From the NCBI GenBank assembly GCA_910587725.1, contig CAJUNG010000026.1, positions 1 to 25,501 of the forward strand: a stretch of DNA of 25,501 nt, written 5' to 3'. Below, in pieces: positions 6,902-14,130 of this stretch. Made by a program: the position numbers and the translations under genes. Positions within the stretch are counted from its first letter, which is position 1; the number at the start of each line of letters is the position of its first letter. The notes beneath the pieces are model-generated. The model was not told where the DNA came from. It ran no database searches and saw only the letters and a list, made by a program, of their open reading frames with translations. The stretch is from an uncultured Bacilli bacterium (GTDB taxonomy: Bacteria > Bacillota_I > Bacilli_A > RF39 > UBA660).

Positions 6902-7534
6902 ATGGAGTATAAAAAATTTTCATTTAGACATGCTGAAGAAATTTTCTTGGTGAATAAAGAATTTACTTCTTTATGGGAGGAAGTTTTAGATGTACTTGAT
7001 AGTATAAGCGATAGTGATTTAATCAATGAGTTTAATTCAGAAACTAGAAAAGCAAAAAGTATATCTGAAGCGATTAATAAATTAATTGCTAGAAGATTAA
7101 AAGAAAAAGGTTGGAAAAGTGAAAGCTCTATATTTGCTGATCCTGACTATGCAGATAACAAAGGTACATGGAGACTGGATTTTGCGAAAGATAGCATTGC
7201 CATTGAAGTTGCCTTTAACCATGGTGGTAATGTATCTTGGAATTTGATTAAACCAGTTTTATCTAGCGAATTAAATCATGTACAAAAGGCTATTCAAACG
7301 CAAGCAGGAGTAGTTATAACAGCAACGGATGCGATGAAAAAAGCTGGTGGCTTTGATGGTGCAATAGGAACTTATGAAAAATATGTTGAATATTTAAGAC
7401 CATTAAATAATTTATTGACAACACCTATGATGATTATAGGATTAGAGCCACCTAAAACATTTATCATTGAGCATAAGAAAGAAGATAGTAAAATGGTAGG
7501 ATATGTTAAATTGAAAGGGGAGAGTAATGATTGA
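6902..7534 (+). CDS. BglII/BstYI-like type II restriction endonuclease
   Basis: 210 residues from the ATG at 6902, preceded by AGGGAGAG at 6890-6897; an in-frame GTG at 6878 has no such site. The segment 'WRLDFAKDSIAIEVAFNHGG' holds D93 and E102, spaced as the catalytic Asp and Glu of BglII. 'SWNLIKPVLSSELNHVQKAI' and 'MKKAGGFDGAIGTYEKYVEY' are conserved blocks of that family, as I recall it. BglII itself has EVQ at the active site, where this protein has EVA (A104). The family cuts GATC-centred hexamers, but the site of this enzyme cannot be deduced. A cytosine-5 methyltransferase follows on the same strand after a terminator, giving a complete restriction-modification pair. Confidence 0.75.
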   Translation: MEYKKFSFRHAEEIFLVNKEFTSLWEEVLDVLDSISDSDLINEFNSETRKAKSISEAINKLIARRLKEKGWKSESSIFADPDYADNKGTWRLDFAKDSIAIEVAFNHGGNVSWNLIKPVLSSELNHVQKAIQTQAGVVITATDAMKKAGGFDGAIGTYEKYVEYLRPLNNLLTTPMMIIGLEPPKTFIIEHKKEDSKMVGYVKLKGESND

Positions 7535-7535
7535 T

Positions 7536-7563
7536 AACCTACACGATTTGTAGGTTTTTTTAT
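7536..7563 (+). terminator. Terminator between endonuclease and methyltransferase genes
   Basis: AACCTAC (7536-7542) pairs with GTAGGTT (7550-7556) around a 7-nt loop, followed by a T-run to 7561. It lies two bases after the endonuclease stop and uncouples the two restriction-modification genes. Confidence 0.85.
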
Positions 7564-7674
7564 TTTACAAAATGAAGGCGGAGATTATTTTCAGTTATCA
7601 TACCAAATGACATTTAGCTAATACTTGTATTTTTTCTTTTATATCACTTTTTTTATAAAATTCTTCTTTTGATC

Positions 7675-7703
7675 TTGTTTTTGTTAGAAAAATATTTTAT
7701 AAT
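7675..7703 (+). promoter_or_regulatory. Promoter of the methyltransferase gene
   Basis: TTGTTT (7675-7680), 17-base spacer, TATAAT (7698-7703), about 70 bases before the ATG. A separate promoter would let methylation be made independently of the endonuclease. Confidence 0.55.
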
Positions 7704-7774
7704 AAATATGTAGAAAATTAATCTTTTTACTTAAATATATTTATCGTCTTTTAGCAATTACCAGGAGGTCTTTT

Positions 7775-9013
7775 ATGCAAAAAACAGTAGTAGAATTATT
7801 TGCCGGTGTAGGTGGATTTAGATGTGGATTAAACAGAGTAGATTTAAAGAAAAATAAAGTTATTGAAAATGGTAATTGGAAATTTGTATGGGCGAATCAA
7901 TGGGAACCTGCGACGAAAAGTCAAGAGGCTTATGAGTGCTATTCTAAAAGATTTGGAGAATCCGATGTTAGCAATGTTGATATTTTTTCCGTTAATAAGA
8001 AGGAAATCCCTGACCATACACTTTTAGTTGGTGGATTCCCTTGTCAAGATTATTCTGTTGCACAAACATTGTCCAGTAGTAAAGGTATAGAGGGGAAAAA
8101 AGGAGTTTTATGGTGGGCAATTGCTGATATATTAAAAGTTAAGAAGCCTCCATTTGTATTTTTGGAAAATGTTGATCGTTTAATTTTGTCTCCTGCAAGT
8201 CAAAGAGGAAGAGATTTTGGAATAATACTTAGGAGTTTCTATGATAATGGTTATGCAGTTGAATGGCGAGTTATTAATGCAGGGGAGTACGGTTTTCAGC
8301 AGAAACGTAGAAGAGTGTATATCATTGCTTATCATAAATCAACAAATTATTATAAAACGATGAAGCGTATCAATAAGAAAGATATACTATTAAAAGAAGG
8401 AATATTTGCTAAACAGTTTCTAATTGATGAGCACGAGAATGCATCTAACAGTTCTGAAATATCTAAATATAAGGATTTAGTTGATGTAAGCAATAACTAT
8501 AAAAATCAATTTTATAATTCAGGAGTAATGATTAATGGAGAGATATATTCTGCTAAGTTGGAATCTAAATGTTCTGATATTTATCCATTAAAAAGGCTAA
8601 TAGAAACTGAAGGAATAGATAAAAAATATTTTCTTTCCGATGAAAAAATCGAAAAATTTAGAATATTAAAGGGAAGTAAAAGAATTCCAAGAAAAAAACC
8701 TAATGGAGAAGATTATATATATTCTGAGGGAACTATGCCATTTCCAGACAATTTAGAAGCTCCTGCTAGGACAATGTTGACTTCTGAAAGTGGAATTAGT
8801 CGAACGACACATGTTATTGAAGATTGCGAAACAAAGAAATTGAGATTATTAACTCCGCTTGAGTGTGAAAGAATTAATGGCTTTCCTGATTATTGGACTG
8901 ATACTGGTATGACTGATAAAAAAAGATATTTTATGATGGGTAACGCTTTAGTTGTTGATGTTGTTGAAAGAATAGGAATAGAATTAGAAAAAATAATAGA
9001 AAATGAGAAATAA
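7775..9013 (+). CDS. DNA (cytosine-5)-methyltransferase, Dcm/M.HhaI family
   Basis: 412 residues with the C5-methyltransferase motifs in the usual order: motif I 'VELFAGVGGFRCGL' (residues 6-19, AdoMet binding), motif IV 'GGFPCQDYS' with catalytic Cys90, motif VI 'LENVDRL', motif VIII 'QKRRRVYII', motif IX 'ARTMLTSESG' and motif X 'GNALVVDVV'. The region between VIII and IX (about residues 195-330) is the target-recognition domain. It methylates C in a site presumably shared with the upstream BglII-like endonuclease and so protects the host. The ATG at 7775 follows a strong AGGAGG (7763-7768). M.BglII itself is an N4-cytosine enzyme, so this pairing is not the textbook one. Confidence 0.93.
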   Translation: MQKTVVELFAGVGGFRCGLNRVDLKKNKVIENGNWKFVWANQWEPATKSQEAYECYSKRFGESDVSNVDIFSVNKKEIPDHTLLVGGFPCQDYSVAQTLSSSKGIEGKKGVLWWAIADILKVKKPPFVFLENVDRLILSPASQRGRDFGIILRSFYDNGYAVEWRVINAGEYGFQQKRRRVYIIAYHKSTNYYKTMKRINKKDILLKEGIFAKQFLIDEHENASNSSEISKYKDLVDVSNNYKNQFYNSGVMINGEIYSAKLESKCSDIYPLKRLIETEGIDKKYFLSDEKIEKFRILKGSKRIPRKKPNGEDYIYSEGTMPFPDNLEAPARTMLTSESGISRTTHVIEDCETKKLRLLTPLECERINGFPDYWTDTGMTDKKRYFMMGNALVVDVVERIGIELEKIIENEK

Positions 9014-9119
9014 ATTTAACTTATTGCACTTCTTGGTAGTTGAACTGAAACAGGAAATTTATTTGCTCTAAATGTTTCATTGATGATTAGTTGTAAGTTG
9101 TGTATTATTTGAATCATAT

Positions 9120-9155
9120 AAAAAGAAGTAAGTATTTTATTATTTACTTCTTTTT
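9120..9155. terminator. Bidirectional terminator between convergent genes
   Basis: AAAAAGAAGTAA (9120-9131) is a perfect 12-bp inverted repeat with 9144-9155, with a 12-nt loop. A and T runs at the ends suit termination of both the plus-strand methyltransferase and the minus-strand regulator ending at 9172. Confidence 0.8.
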
Positions 9156-9171
9156 AGACTTTGGATAGGTT

Positions 9172-9624
9172 TTATTGAATGTTTTTGCTATTTGATTTTC
9201 CAAGCAACCAGTCAATTGAAACATTGTAATATGCGACTATACAATAAAGCTTAAAAGAAGTGGGAATACATCTTCCGGTTTCATAATTACAATAAGTTTT
9301 TTGGTGAAAACCAATTTTTAATCCCAATTTTTCCTGTGCTAACTTTTTTTCTTTTCTTAGTTCTAATAATCTTCTTTTCATCACATCGAAGTTTATTTCT
9401 TTCATTTCAGTTTTAAACGATTTCCTACTCAATTCTAAAAGATAGTCTAAGCTAACTCCATAATAATTAGCAAGCTTATTGCTCATCTCTAAAGGAATAT
9501 CATTTACTCTACGTTCCCACTTTGAATAAGTATTGCTTAATACACATAAAATTTCTGCAATGTCCTTTTGCTTCATATTATAATCTAATCTTAATTCTGC
9601 CATTTTTGATTCTCTATCGTACAT
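9172..9624 (-). CDS. XRE-family regulator with two tandem HTH domains
   Basis: 150 residues made of two Cro/C1-type helix-turn-helix units in a row. The first spans about residues 8-64 ('MKQKDIAEILCVLSNTYSKW' to 'NYYGVSLDYLLEL'), the second about 82-143 ('AQEKLGLKIGFHQKTYCNYE' to 'AYYNVSIDWLLG'). Each ends in the typical 'YxVSxDWLL' helix. With two DNA-binding heads in one chain it could act as a pseudo-dimer. The start ATG at 9624 has an AGGTGAT site just upstream. It lies beside the restriction-modification genes and could control them, but no operator match was established. A palindrome lies upstream at 9744-9759. Confidence 0.8.
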   Translation of the reverse strand: MYDRESKMAELRLDYNMKQKDIAEILCVLSNTYSKWERRVNDIPLEMSNKLANYYGVSLDYLLELSRKSFKTEMKEINFDVMKRRLLELRKEKKLAQEKLGLKIGFHQKTYCNYETGRCIPTSFKLYCIVAYYNVSIDWLLGKSNSKNIQ

Positions 9625-9743
9625 AACATCACCTAATCCTTTAATCTCTCAAAAAATATTCATATAACAGATTATCAGGGCTTGATATATGCAAAATAGT
9701 TATACCTCTAAATTTTTAATTTCCTTCTTTTGGAAATGAATTT

Positions 9744-9759
9744 TTAACTATAGAGTTAA
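9744..9759. repeat. Perfect palindrome TTAACT-ATAG-AGTTAA
   Basis: Six-base arms around a four-base centre, about 120 bases upstream of the double-HTH regulator's start. It could be an operator; no functional evidence. The rest of 9625-9896 is AT-rich with nothing recognisable. Confidence 0.35.
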
Positions 9760-9896
9760 CTTAACTTTTATATTTCCTTTATTAATTTCTTTAAATAATT
9801 TGTTTTGATTAAGATATCAAGACATCTTTTTCTGTCTGCTATACTTATTCTATTTCATTTAAGAACTTTTTTACTGACAATGATTGTTTTTTTTAT

Positions 9897-10325
9897 TTAA
9901 AAATCTAATGGATTGATAGGGATAATTTTTCCGGTACATTCTTCTTTTGTACAATCGAATGTTGGTAAATCTTTGCTATTGGTAATATCGTGTAAGTCAT
10001 TTAATATTTTTACCATTTTGGTTGGAAACTTGGTAATTTCTCCACAGGTATTGCATTGATACTCTATACATTTGGCTTTTCCAATTAGCGAGTGGTCCTC
10101 ACATAATTTGGCAAAGTCGATATCTAATGCTCTAGAAATTCTCCAAATGGCTCCTAGGGAAAAAGTTTGATGATAATTAGATTCAATCCCACTAATAAAA
10201 GATAGAGAATAATTAATTTCACTAGCTAGTCTTTCTTGTGTCCATCCCTTTAATTTCCGATATTTTTTTACATTTTTACTAATTACTTCATAGATATAGT
10301 TTTCATCATCTTTTTTGAACTCCAT
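9897..10325 (-). CDS. XRE-family regulator with C-terminal zinc-ribbon-like tail
   Basis: 142 residues. About 15-75 form a Cro/C1-type HTH ('KYRKLKGWTQERLASEINYS' then 'ISGIESNYHQTFSLGAIWRI'). The tail has four cysteines in two pairs, C91-x2-C94 ('CNTCGE') and C125-x4-C130 ('CTKEEC'), consistent with a zinc-binding ribbon, plus a fifth at C86. The ATG at 10325 follows a GAGGAT site. The gene is divergent from the membrane protein at 10484, and the shared region holds a direct repeat that overlaps the latter's promoter, so it probably represses that gene and perhaps itself. Confidence 0.8.
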   Translation of the reverse strand: MEFKKDDENYIYEVISKNVKKYRKLKGWTQERLASEINYSLSFISGIESNYHQTFSLGAIWRISRALDIDFAKLCEDHSLIGKAKCIEYQCNTCGEITKFPTKMVKILNDLHDITNSKDLPTFDCTKEECTGKIIPINPLDF

Positions 10326-10394
10326 AGTATCCTCTTTTCTTTATTATATTGTGGTATTTTTTTTCAATTTAATACGGTTATTATTATTATCCTA

Positions 10395-10467
10395 CAAAAA
10401 TGATGCAATTTTCCTCTATAATTTGTGAATAAAATACAAAAAAATAACAAAAATGGTGCAACATTTT
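10395..10467. repeat. Direct repeat pair in the divergent regulatory region
   Basis: CAAAAATGATGCAATTTT (10395-10412) and CAAAAATGGTGCAACATTTT (10448-10467) share CAAAAATG-TGCAA and a T-rich end. Their starts are 53 bases apart, close to five helical turns. The second copy overlaps the likely -35 position of the rightward promoter. Candidate operators for the zinc-ribbon XRE protein. Confidence 0.5.
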
Positions 10468-10485
10468 AACAAAACATGCTATAAT
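10457..10485 (+). promoter_or_regulatory. Extended -10 promoter overlapping the annotated start of the membrane protein
   Basis: TGCTATAAT (10477-10485) is a perfect extended -10 (TGnTATAAT); a weak -35 (TGCAAC, 10457-10462) lies 17 bases upstream. The last two bases of TATAAT are the first two of the ATG at 10484. Confidence 0.5.
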
Positions 10486-11080
10486 GGAAAAGGATAGGAG
10501 AGATGTATTCATAATAACTATATTGGAAGGGTGTATTTTTATTTATTTTTTGTTATTATATTATTTGCCTTTTTTAGGGGGGTGTCTTCTTTTATTCCGC
10601 TATTTTTTCAGTCGTTTAAAAATGCGATTTTTTACCTCGTTTTTTCTTCTTGTTTTTGGATTAGTTTTATTGATTCCTAATGGAATTTTGATGATTTCTC
10701 GTTTGATTGAGAAGGATATCGTGAAATCTCTTTATTTGACGGATGTTGTCAATTCTTTGTTTTATCAGGATTCGGTGATTGGTTATGCTAAACTTTTATT
10801 GACATTGGGATTTTTATTCTTACTCTTTTCTGCTCTTTTATCGCGAATTTTCAACCGAAGCAAAAGTTTGGTTTGTGCAATATTTAAGGAGCAAGAGAAG
10901 AAACGATTAGAAATTTTTGAAAAAAATGATATGTTGATTAAGGAACGTCAGGAAAAGGCAAGAAATACACACATTGTTATCTATCCATACTGTGGTGCAG
11001 ATCTTATGCTAACAGAAAGTATAGGTACTTGTAAGTATTGTCGAAGAAAAATTGGGGTAGCGAAGAAAGTTGAAAGGTGA
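10484..11080 (+). CDS. Membrane protein with a damaged C-terminal zinc ribbon
   Basis: 198 residues with three hydrophobic stretches (about 8-38, 48-72 and 100-121), a charged helical linker (about 133-160, 'KEQEKKRLEIFEKNDMLIKE') and a C-terminal ribbon. The ribbon reads 'YPYCGADLMLTESIGTCKYC': C170, C183 and C186 are present, but the expected first cysteine is Tyr167. I do not recognise the family. The start is uncertain. ATG at 10484 overlaps the -10 hexamer, while the AGGAGAG site at 10496-10502 lies inside the frame with no in-frame ATG, GTG or TTG at a normal distance (next is a TTG at 10523). It is divergent from the zinc-ribbon XRE regulator. Confidence 0.6.
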   Translation: MEKDRRDVFIITILEGCIFIYFLLLYYLPFLGGCLLLFRYFFSRLKMRFFTSFFLLVFGLVLLIPNGILMISRLIEKDIVKSLYLTDVVNSLFYQDSVIGYAKLLLTLGFLFLLFSALLSRIFNRSKSLVCAIFKEQEKKRLEIFEKNDMLIKERQEKARNTHIVIYPYCGADLMLTESIGTCKYCRRKIGVAKKVER

Positions 11081-11137
11081 ATTTGGGTGCTTGAATTTTA
11101 ACCTTTAACCTATTTTAGATGCTATTTTAGAAAAGTG

Positions 11138-11184
11138 AAATCAAGAGAGATGAATATATGTATGATTTTCTCTTGATTTTTTTT
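11138..11184 (+). terminator. Terminator after the membrane protein gene
   Basis: AAATCAAGAGA (11138-11148) pairs perfectly with TCTCTTGATTT (11169-11179), 20-nt loop, then T-run to 11184. The 3' arm contains the -35 box of the next promoter. Confidence 0.75.
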
Positions 11185-11200
11185 CATTTTTGTGTATAAT
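11173..11200 (+). promoter_or_regulatory. Promoter of the HA-repeat gene pair
   Basis: TTGATT (11173-11178), 16-base spacer, TATAAT (11195-11200). It lies 30 bases before the first gene's start, and its -35 is embedded in the preceding terminator stem. Confidence 0.7.
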
Positions 11201-11230
11201 ATGAGGGACTGATGAAGGGGGAGTTTTTTA

Positions 11231-12568
11231 ATGGTTTTATCATGGGAAGAAAAAGTAAACGCGGCACGAGATGTCATTTATCATTTGAAACGGTATCCAA
11301 TCTGTAGAGATACCGCTACTTCTGAAAATTTAATCTATTTTATTGATGGAAAGAATGTCGGAAAGTGGATTTCTGAGCAAAAGATAAATTATCGTAAGGG
11401 AGTTTTGAGTAGTTCTCATATGATGATTTGGGAGCAATTTATTGAGGATACTGAAGAGTATTTTGGTTTTTCTTATGCGTTAAATTGGGACAAAAGAATG
11501 GATGCACTTATCGAAAAGACAGTCGAATTTTCTAGACCACCAGCTTCAGACAATGGTCTTTATCAATCTTGTTACTTTGCTAAGTTTTCAGATGGTACAG
11601 ATATAGGGAGATGGTATTTACGTCAAAAAAGAAAGTATGCCGCTTCTCTTCTTCGTTCTCCACGTAAGGAAAGATGGGAAAAGTATGAAGCATATTTGTC
11701 AACTCTTCCTAGAAAGTTGACTTGGTTTGAAAAGTTTGAAGAAGTAGAAGAAATCGTGCTTCGCGATAGAAAAATGCCAAATTATCGTGATAAGCATCTT
11801 AAGTTTTCTGATGATTCTAGTGTTATTGGTTGGATTAATTATCAGAATCGTTATTTTTCAGCACATACTTTAAGTGAAGAAAGGAAACAATTCTGGCAAG
11901 TTTTGTTAACCCTTCCCTGGTGCTTAAAGGTAGAGGAAGCAACTGAGTTTTTATTGGAGTCTAATTGTCTAGAGTCGGATTTACAAGGTACTTTATCTTC
12001 TTATAAAAGGAGTAAATATTTTTCCGATGGATCAAGTTTTAATTCGTTTGCTAATTTTTTAATCAAAGAGGAGAAAAAGGAAAATCTTTTGGATTATCAA
12101 CAGATAATCTTGGAAAATTATCATGCCTTATCAGATTTTTGTAATCAGCATAAATGGAATCAACATTTTTTAGAACTTTTTATTAAAACGCAAGAGTTGG
12201 GACGTGTTCCTCATATTAAAAACTCTCGTAGTAATTATTCTTGTGTTGCTTCTTTTTCTAGTGGCGAGGATATGGGAAATTGGTATTATGCACAAAGACG
12301 GAAATATCGTTCTATGAAAATGGATGATGTTTGTTTCTCTTTATGGGCAGTTTACGAAAATTATTTGACTACATTATCGATTTCTAGTGAGGATAAAGAA
12401 ATCCTTTCTACGACACTTTCTGTACTTTTTGAAAGATTGCAGATGCTTTCCTTGATTTATGAAAATGTTCCTAATTCTTCATTTTTTACTAATAGTGAAG
12501 AGATATTACAGGAAATGTATCAATTTTTTGAGCTCAAACAAGAAAATTATCAAAAAAGAATAAAATGA
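11231..12568 (+). CDS. Five-fold helicase-associated (HA)-like repeat protein A
   Basis: 445 residues with no enzymatic motif. Five repeats of about 70 residues can be read at roughly 4-75, 85-157, 162-229, 231-300 and 305-382. Each has an opening 'W-x-x-K' helix, a link with a Pro or Arg, then 'FSDG-x-x-(I/V/M)G-x-W-x-x-x-Q-(R/K)-x-x-Y' and 'L-S-x-x-(R/K)-x-x-x-W'. Examples are 'FSDGTDIGRWYLRQKRKYAA' and 'FSSGEDMGNWYYAQRRKYRS'. This is the pattern of the helicase-associated domain, a DNA-binding three-helix unit usually attached to helicases. Repeat 4 is the most decayed. A helical tail of about 60 residues follows. The ATG has AGGGGGAG at 11216-11223. The next gene is a collinear paralogue 13 bases downstream. 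Function unknown; multivalent nucleic-acid binding is inferred. Confidence 0.75.
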   Translation: MVLSWEEKVNAARDVIYHLKRYPICRDTATSENLIYFIDGKNVGKWISEQKINYRKGVLSSSHMMIWEQFIEDTEEYFGFSYALNWDKRMDALIEKTVEFSRPPASDNGLYQSCYFAKFSDGTDIGRWYLRQKRKYAASLLRSPRKERWEKYEAYLSTLPRKLTWFEKFEEVEEIVLRDRKMPNYRDKHLKFSDDSSVIGWINYQNRYFSAHTLSEERKQFWQVLLTLPWCLKVEEATEFLLESNCLESDLQGTLSSYKRSKYFSDGSSFNSFANFLIKEEKKENLLDYQQIILENYHALSDFCNQHKWNQHFLELFIKTQELGRVPHIKNSRSNYSCVASFSSGEDMGNWYYAQRRKYRSMKMDDVCFSLWAVYENYLTTLSISSEDKEILSTTLSVLFERLQMLSLIYENVPNSSFFTNSEEILQEMYQFFELKQENYQKRIK

Positions 12569-12581
12569 ATGGGGGATATGG

Positions 12582-13991
12582 ATGAAAATCGCTTGGGAGG
12601 ATAAATTAGAAGTTGCTAGAGAGATTTCTCTTTCTAATGGTAAATATCCAGCACGGTCTAATTCACAAAATATTATAGATAGAGTTTATTTTATTGATAA
12701 GATGAGTGTGGGAGAATGGATAAATAGAGAAAATGTAAAATATAGGGCAGGAAAACTTTTAGATATGCAAAAGGTGTTATGGGAACAGTTTTTAAAAGAT
12801 ACCCTTTCTTGCTCACGTTCTGGTTTATCTTGGAATGAGAAGTTTTTTGAACTTCGTAAACAAATAGAAGCAGTAGCGATGAGGTCAGAAGGAAGTGCTA
12901 GAAAATTTTCTTTTTATTCTTTAGATGAGTTTTCAGATGGTTCTAATATTGGTGTGTGGGCAGTTTCGCAGCGGAAACAAAATGCGAAGGGAAAGTTGTC
13001 TGAAAGCAAACGTGAATTATGGAATGAGTTAGAGCAATTAATATCTACATTTTCTAAAAATTTGTCTTGGGATGACAAAGCGTTAGAGCTTCAAAATTTT
13101 TTGATTTCTCATCTAAAAATGCCTGAAAAAGGTCAGAAGGTGCTTTTTTCAGATGGTACTTGTATTTCAAATTGGGTACATAATCAAACCGTTTTAGCTT
13201 CTACTGGGATTCTTTCTGAAAAACAATGTCATACATTGATGGAACTTAAGAATCTACCTTTTCGGTTAAAACTTTCTATGTGCATTTCTTCTTTTATGCA
13301 AACACAACCTGATGGTGTTCCTCGTTCACCGCGAGAAGTCGCAATACAAGATGAGTTTTCATTTCTTGACGGGTCTACCGTTGGTATGTTTTTTAATACG
13401 CAATATGTGCGTTGGTCTAATAAAGAACTTCCTGAAGAGCGGAAAGATTTTTTTGATGATTATATGTCTTTACTTGCTTTGGAAAAACAGCATATTTGGA
13501 ATTATCGTGTTTTTTCTTATCTTTTGAAGGCAATATCATTAGGTAGCTATGTATCTGTTGGTTCTACTCCTCATGATTTTAACTCTATTGGTAAATTTTT
13601 TGATGGAGTAGATATGGGAAATTGGTTTTATTTTCAAAGACGATGTTTTCGATATAAGCAAATGGACGATAAAAAAAGGGAAATCTGGAAGGCACTTGAA
13701 TCTTTGTTAACTTTTATTCGATATGACGGTCGGCATCCCAATGCTTCTTTAAACTTTTCCTCTTTGCATGATGTATTTTGTCGCCTTCAGGAAGAAGGGG
13801 AAAGCCTTGTTAATATTTATTCAGAGTTTTCTCAACATCATTTTTTTAAGAATTACTTTTTTACTGTTGCGCGTTTAAACGAATTGTTTTTTTCTTATTA
13901 TCAAGTTTCTCAAGAATTAGCAGAAGCTAAAGAACAAAATAGCGTGGGGTACAAAGTAAAAAGTATTGGCTCTATAGAAGAAAAAAAATAA
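12582..13991 (+). CDS. Five-fold helicase-associated (HA)-like repeat protein B
   Basis: 469 residues, paralogous to the gene just upstream over its whole length. Repeats lie at about 5-74, 83-156, 162-226, 228-300 and 305-378, in the same register as in protein A. Compare 'VGEWINRENVKYRAGKL' with A's 'VGKWISEQKINYRKGVL', and the repeat-5 core 'DGVDMGNWFYFQRRCFRYKQ' with A's 'SGEDMGNWYYAQRRKYRSMK'. Both have a helical tail of similar position. Matching repeat order means the whole gene was duplicated, not single repeats. The intergenic gap is 13 bases with a GGGGGAT site at 12571-12577, so the two are co-transcribed and may form a heteromer. The tail ends in a charged extension absent from A. 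No catalytic residues are evident; function unknown. Confidence 0.75.
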   Translation: MKIAWEDKLEVAREISLSNGKYPARSNSQNIIDRVYFIDKMSVGEWINRENVKYRAGKLLDMQKVLWEQFLKDTLSCSRSGLSWNEKFFELRKQIEAVAMRSEGSARKFSFYSLDEFSDGSNIGVWAVSQRKQNAKGKLSESKRELWNELEQLISTFSKNLSWDDKALELQNFLISHLKMPEKGQKVLFSDGTCISNWVHNQTVLASTGILSEKQCHTLMELKNLPFRLKLSMCISSFMQTQPDGVPRSPREVAIQDEFSFLDGSTVGMFFNTQYVRWSNKELPEERKDFFDDYMSLLALEKQHIWNYRVFSYLLKAISLGSYVSVGSTPHDFNSIGKFFDGVDMGNWFYFQRRCFRYKQMDDKKREIWKALESLLTFIRYDGRHPNASLNFSSLHDVFCRLQEEGESLVNIYSEFSQHHFFKNYFFTVARLNELFFSYYQVSQELAEAKEQNSVGYKVKSIGSIEEKK

Positions 13992-14023
13992 AATTTTATT
14001 TTGGAAATGTAGTAGAAAAATGC

Positions 14024-14052
14024 TTGACACCAAAACTTATGTTTTATATAAT
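14024..14052 (+). promoter_or_regulatory. Consensus promoter of the trmH-rimM-trmD unit
   Basis: TTGACA (14024-14029), 17-base spacer, TATAAT (14047-14052): perfect sigma-A consensus. It gives a leader of about 70 bases before the ATG at 14131. Confidence 0.85.
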
Positions 14053-14130
14053 AGAAACAAAGAGAAAAAGGGTGGATAAATCTTTTTTTAGCGATGATTT
14101 TATTATATAATGGAATAAGAGGTGTAAAGT

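Noticed and set aside
7526..7552. Eight-codon frame with good ribosome site (AGGGGAGAG) overlapping the endonuclease stop
   Set aside because: Ends inside the terminator stem; probably chance or the relic of a formerly coupled gene start.
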